DNA of 64,000 nucleotides. Source: Candidatus Planktophila sp. (GTDB lineage: Bacteria; Actinomycetota; Actinomycetes; Nanopelagicales; Nanopelagicaceae). The DNA lies in assembly GCA_021741905.1 (NCBI GenBank), contig JAIOWZ010000001.1, positions 78,244 to 142,243 of the forward strand, in the 5' to 3' direction. Below the pieces are notes generated by a model that searched no databases, had not been told where the DNA came from, and saw nothing but the letters and a program-made list of their open reading frames with translations. Below, piece after piece: positions 63,871 to 64,000 of the stretch; position 1 is the first letter of the stretch, and each line of letters opens with the position of its first letter. The position numbers were made by a program, and so were the translations under genes.

Positions 63871-63902
63871 AAAAAGGGGCGCTCGTTAAAGCGCCCCTTT
63901 TT
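63871..63902 (-). terminator. Intrinsic terminator downstream of the 5S rRNA
   Basis: A 13-bp perfect hairpin: AAAAAGGGGCGCT, loop CGTTAA, AGCGCCCCTTTTT. It lies nine bases beyond the 5S 3' end on the minus strand and separates the rRNA from the TPR gene. Confidence 0.92.
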
Positions 63903-63911
63903 ATAAAAGAA

Positions 63912-64000
63912 GTCCGGCGACGTTCTACTCTCCCACAAGGTCACCCTTGCAGTACCATCGACGCTGAGAGGCTTAACTTCCGGGTTCGGAATGGGACCGG
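63912..64000 (-). rRNA. rrf: 5S ribosomal RNA (partial, 3' part)
   Basis: On the minus strand the sequence contains the universal 5S segments CCCATTCCGAACCCGGAAGT, TTAAGCCTCTCAGCG, CGATGGTACTGC and GGGAGAGTAGAACGTCGCCG. The 5' end lies beyond the window. A terminator follows. The other rRNA genes are expected upstream, outside the window. Confidence 0.93.

Overview
The window looks like a contiguous piece of a small, compact chromosome from a low-GC actinobacterium, most probably a freshwater Nanopelagicales (acI, Planktophila/Nanopelagicus-like) lineage. The phylum rests on marker families: mIHF, mycothiol ligase MshC, DUF3090 and SCO1664 families, PafB/PafC, HelY, GarA, FtsR, TlyA, and gene order matching known mycobacterial neighbourhoods. 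The lineage is inferred from the base composition, very short intergenic gaps and the missing proteasome block; no search was run.

Layout. 1-12.9 kb (+): pyrimidine synthesis (carB end, pyrK, pyrD, pyrF), a fused mIHF-guanylate kinase, rpoZ, coaBC, metK, priA, def, fmt, rsmB, rpe, hisE, hisG. 12.9-24 kb, mixed strands: split serB, ABC ATPase, ung, purine permease, two small membrane proteins, tdk, a surface acyltransferase, apt, tRNA-Leu(GAG), M20 peptidase, aldo/keto reductase. 24-32.3 kb: phosphomutase-DUF3090-SCO1664-mshC, PAC2, metH, HAD phosphatase. 32.3-42.4 kb: RecB/Cas4-like nuclease, trmI, pafB, pafC, tatA, tatC, lipid kinase, helY, 5'-3' exonuclease, lnt. 42.4-54.5 kb (-): gcvP, MerR, BFN, ftsR, garA, gcvH, pgsA-like, cmk-der, tyrA, aroH, an AT-rich repeat island, rluB, scpB, scpA. 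54.6-55.9 kb (+): parA and a ribbon-helix-helix partner. 55.9-64 kb (-): xerD, an alanine dehydrogenase remnant, pyrG, recN, nadK, tlyA, small genes, an SSB-like protein, a TPR protein, and the 3' part of 5S rRNA.

Most striking points. A 28-bp site at 42383-42410 has the structure of a chromosomal dif site (two 11-bp Xer arms around a 6-bp centre). It lies exactly where the coding strand switches from mainly + to mainly -, so the window probably spans the replication terminus. About 10 kb away is an AT-rich noncoding island with five copies of a TTATCGATAA-type palindrome, 2.3 kb from a ParA plus ribbon-helix-helix pair. The proteasome/pupylation block normally found between trmI and pafB is absent. 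mIHF is fused to guanylate kinase. At least fourteen genes have a TANNNT element 6-7 bases before the start codon, the signature of leaderless transcripts, including a divergent pair with overlapping -10 elements.

How the genes work together: mostly housekeeping. Nucleotide synthesis and salvage, one-carbon and methionine metabolism (metK, metH, gcvP, gcvH, fmt, def), histidine and aromatic amino acid steps, mycothiol, DNA repair and chromosome handling (ung, recN, helY, xerD, scpAB, parA, PafBC), and Tat export.
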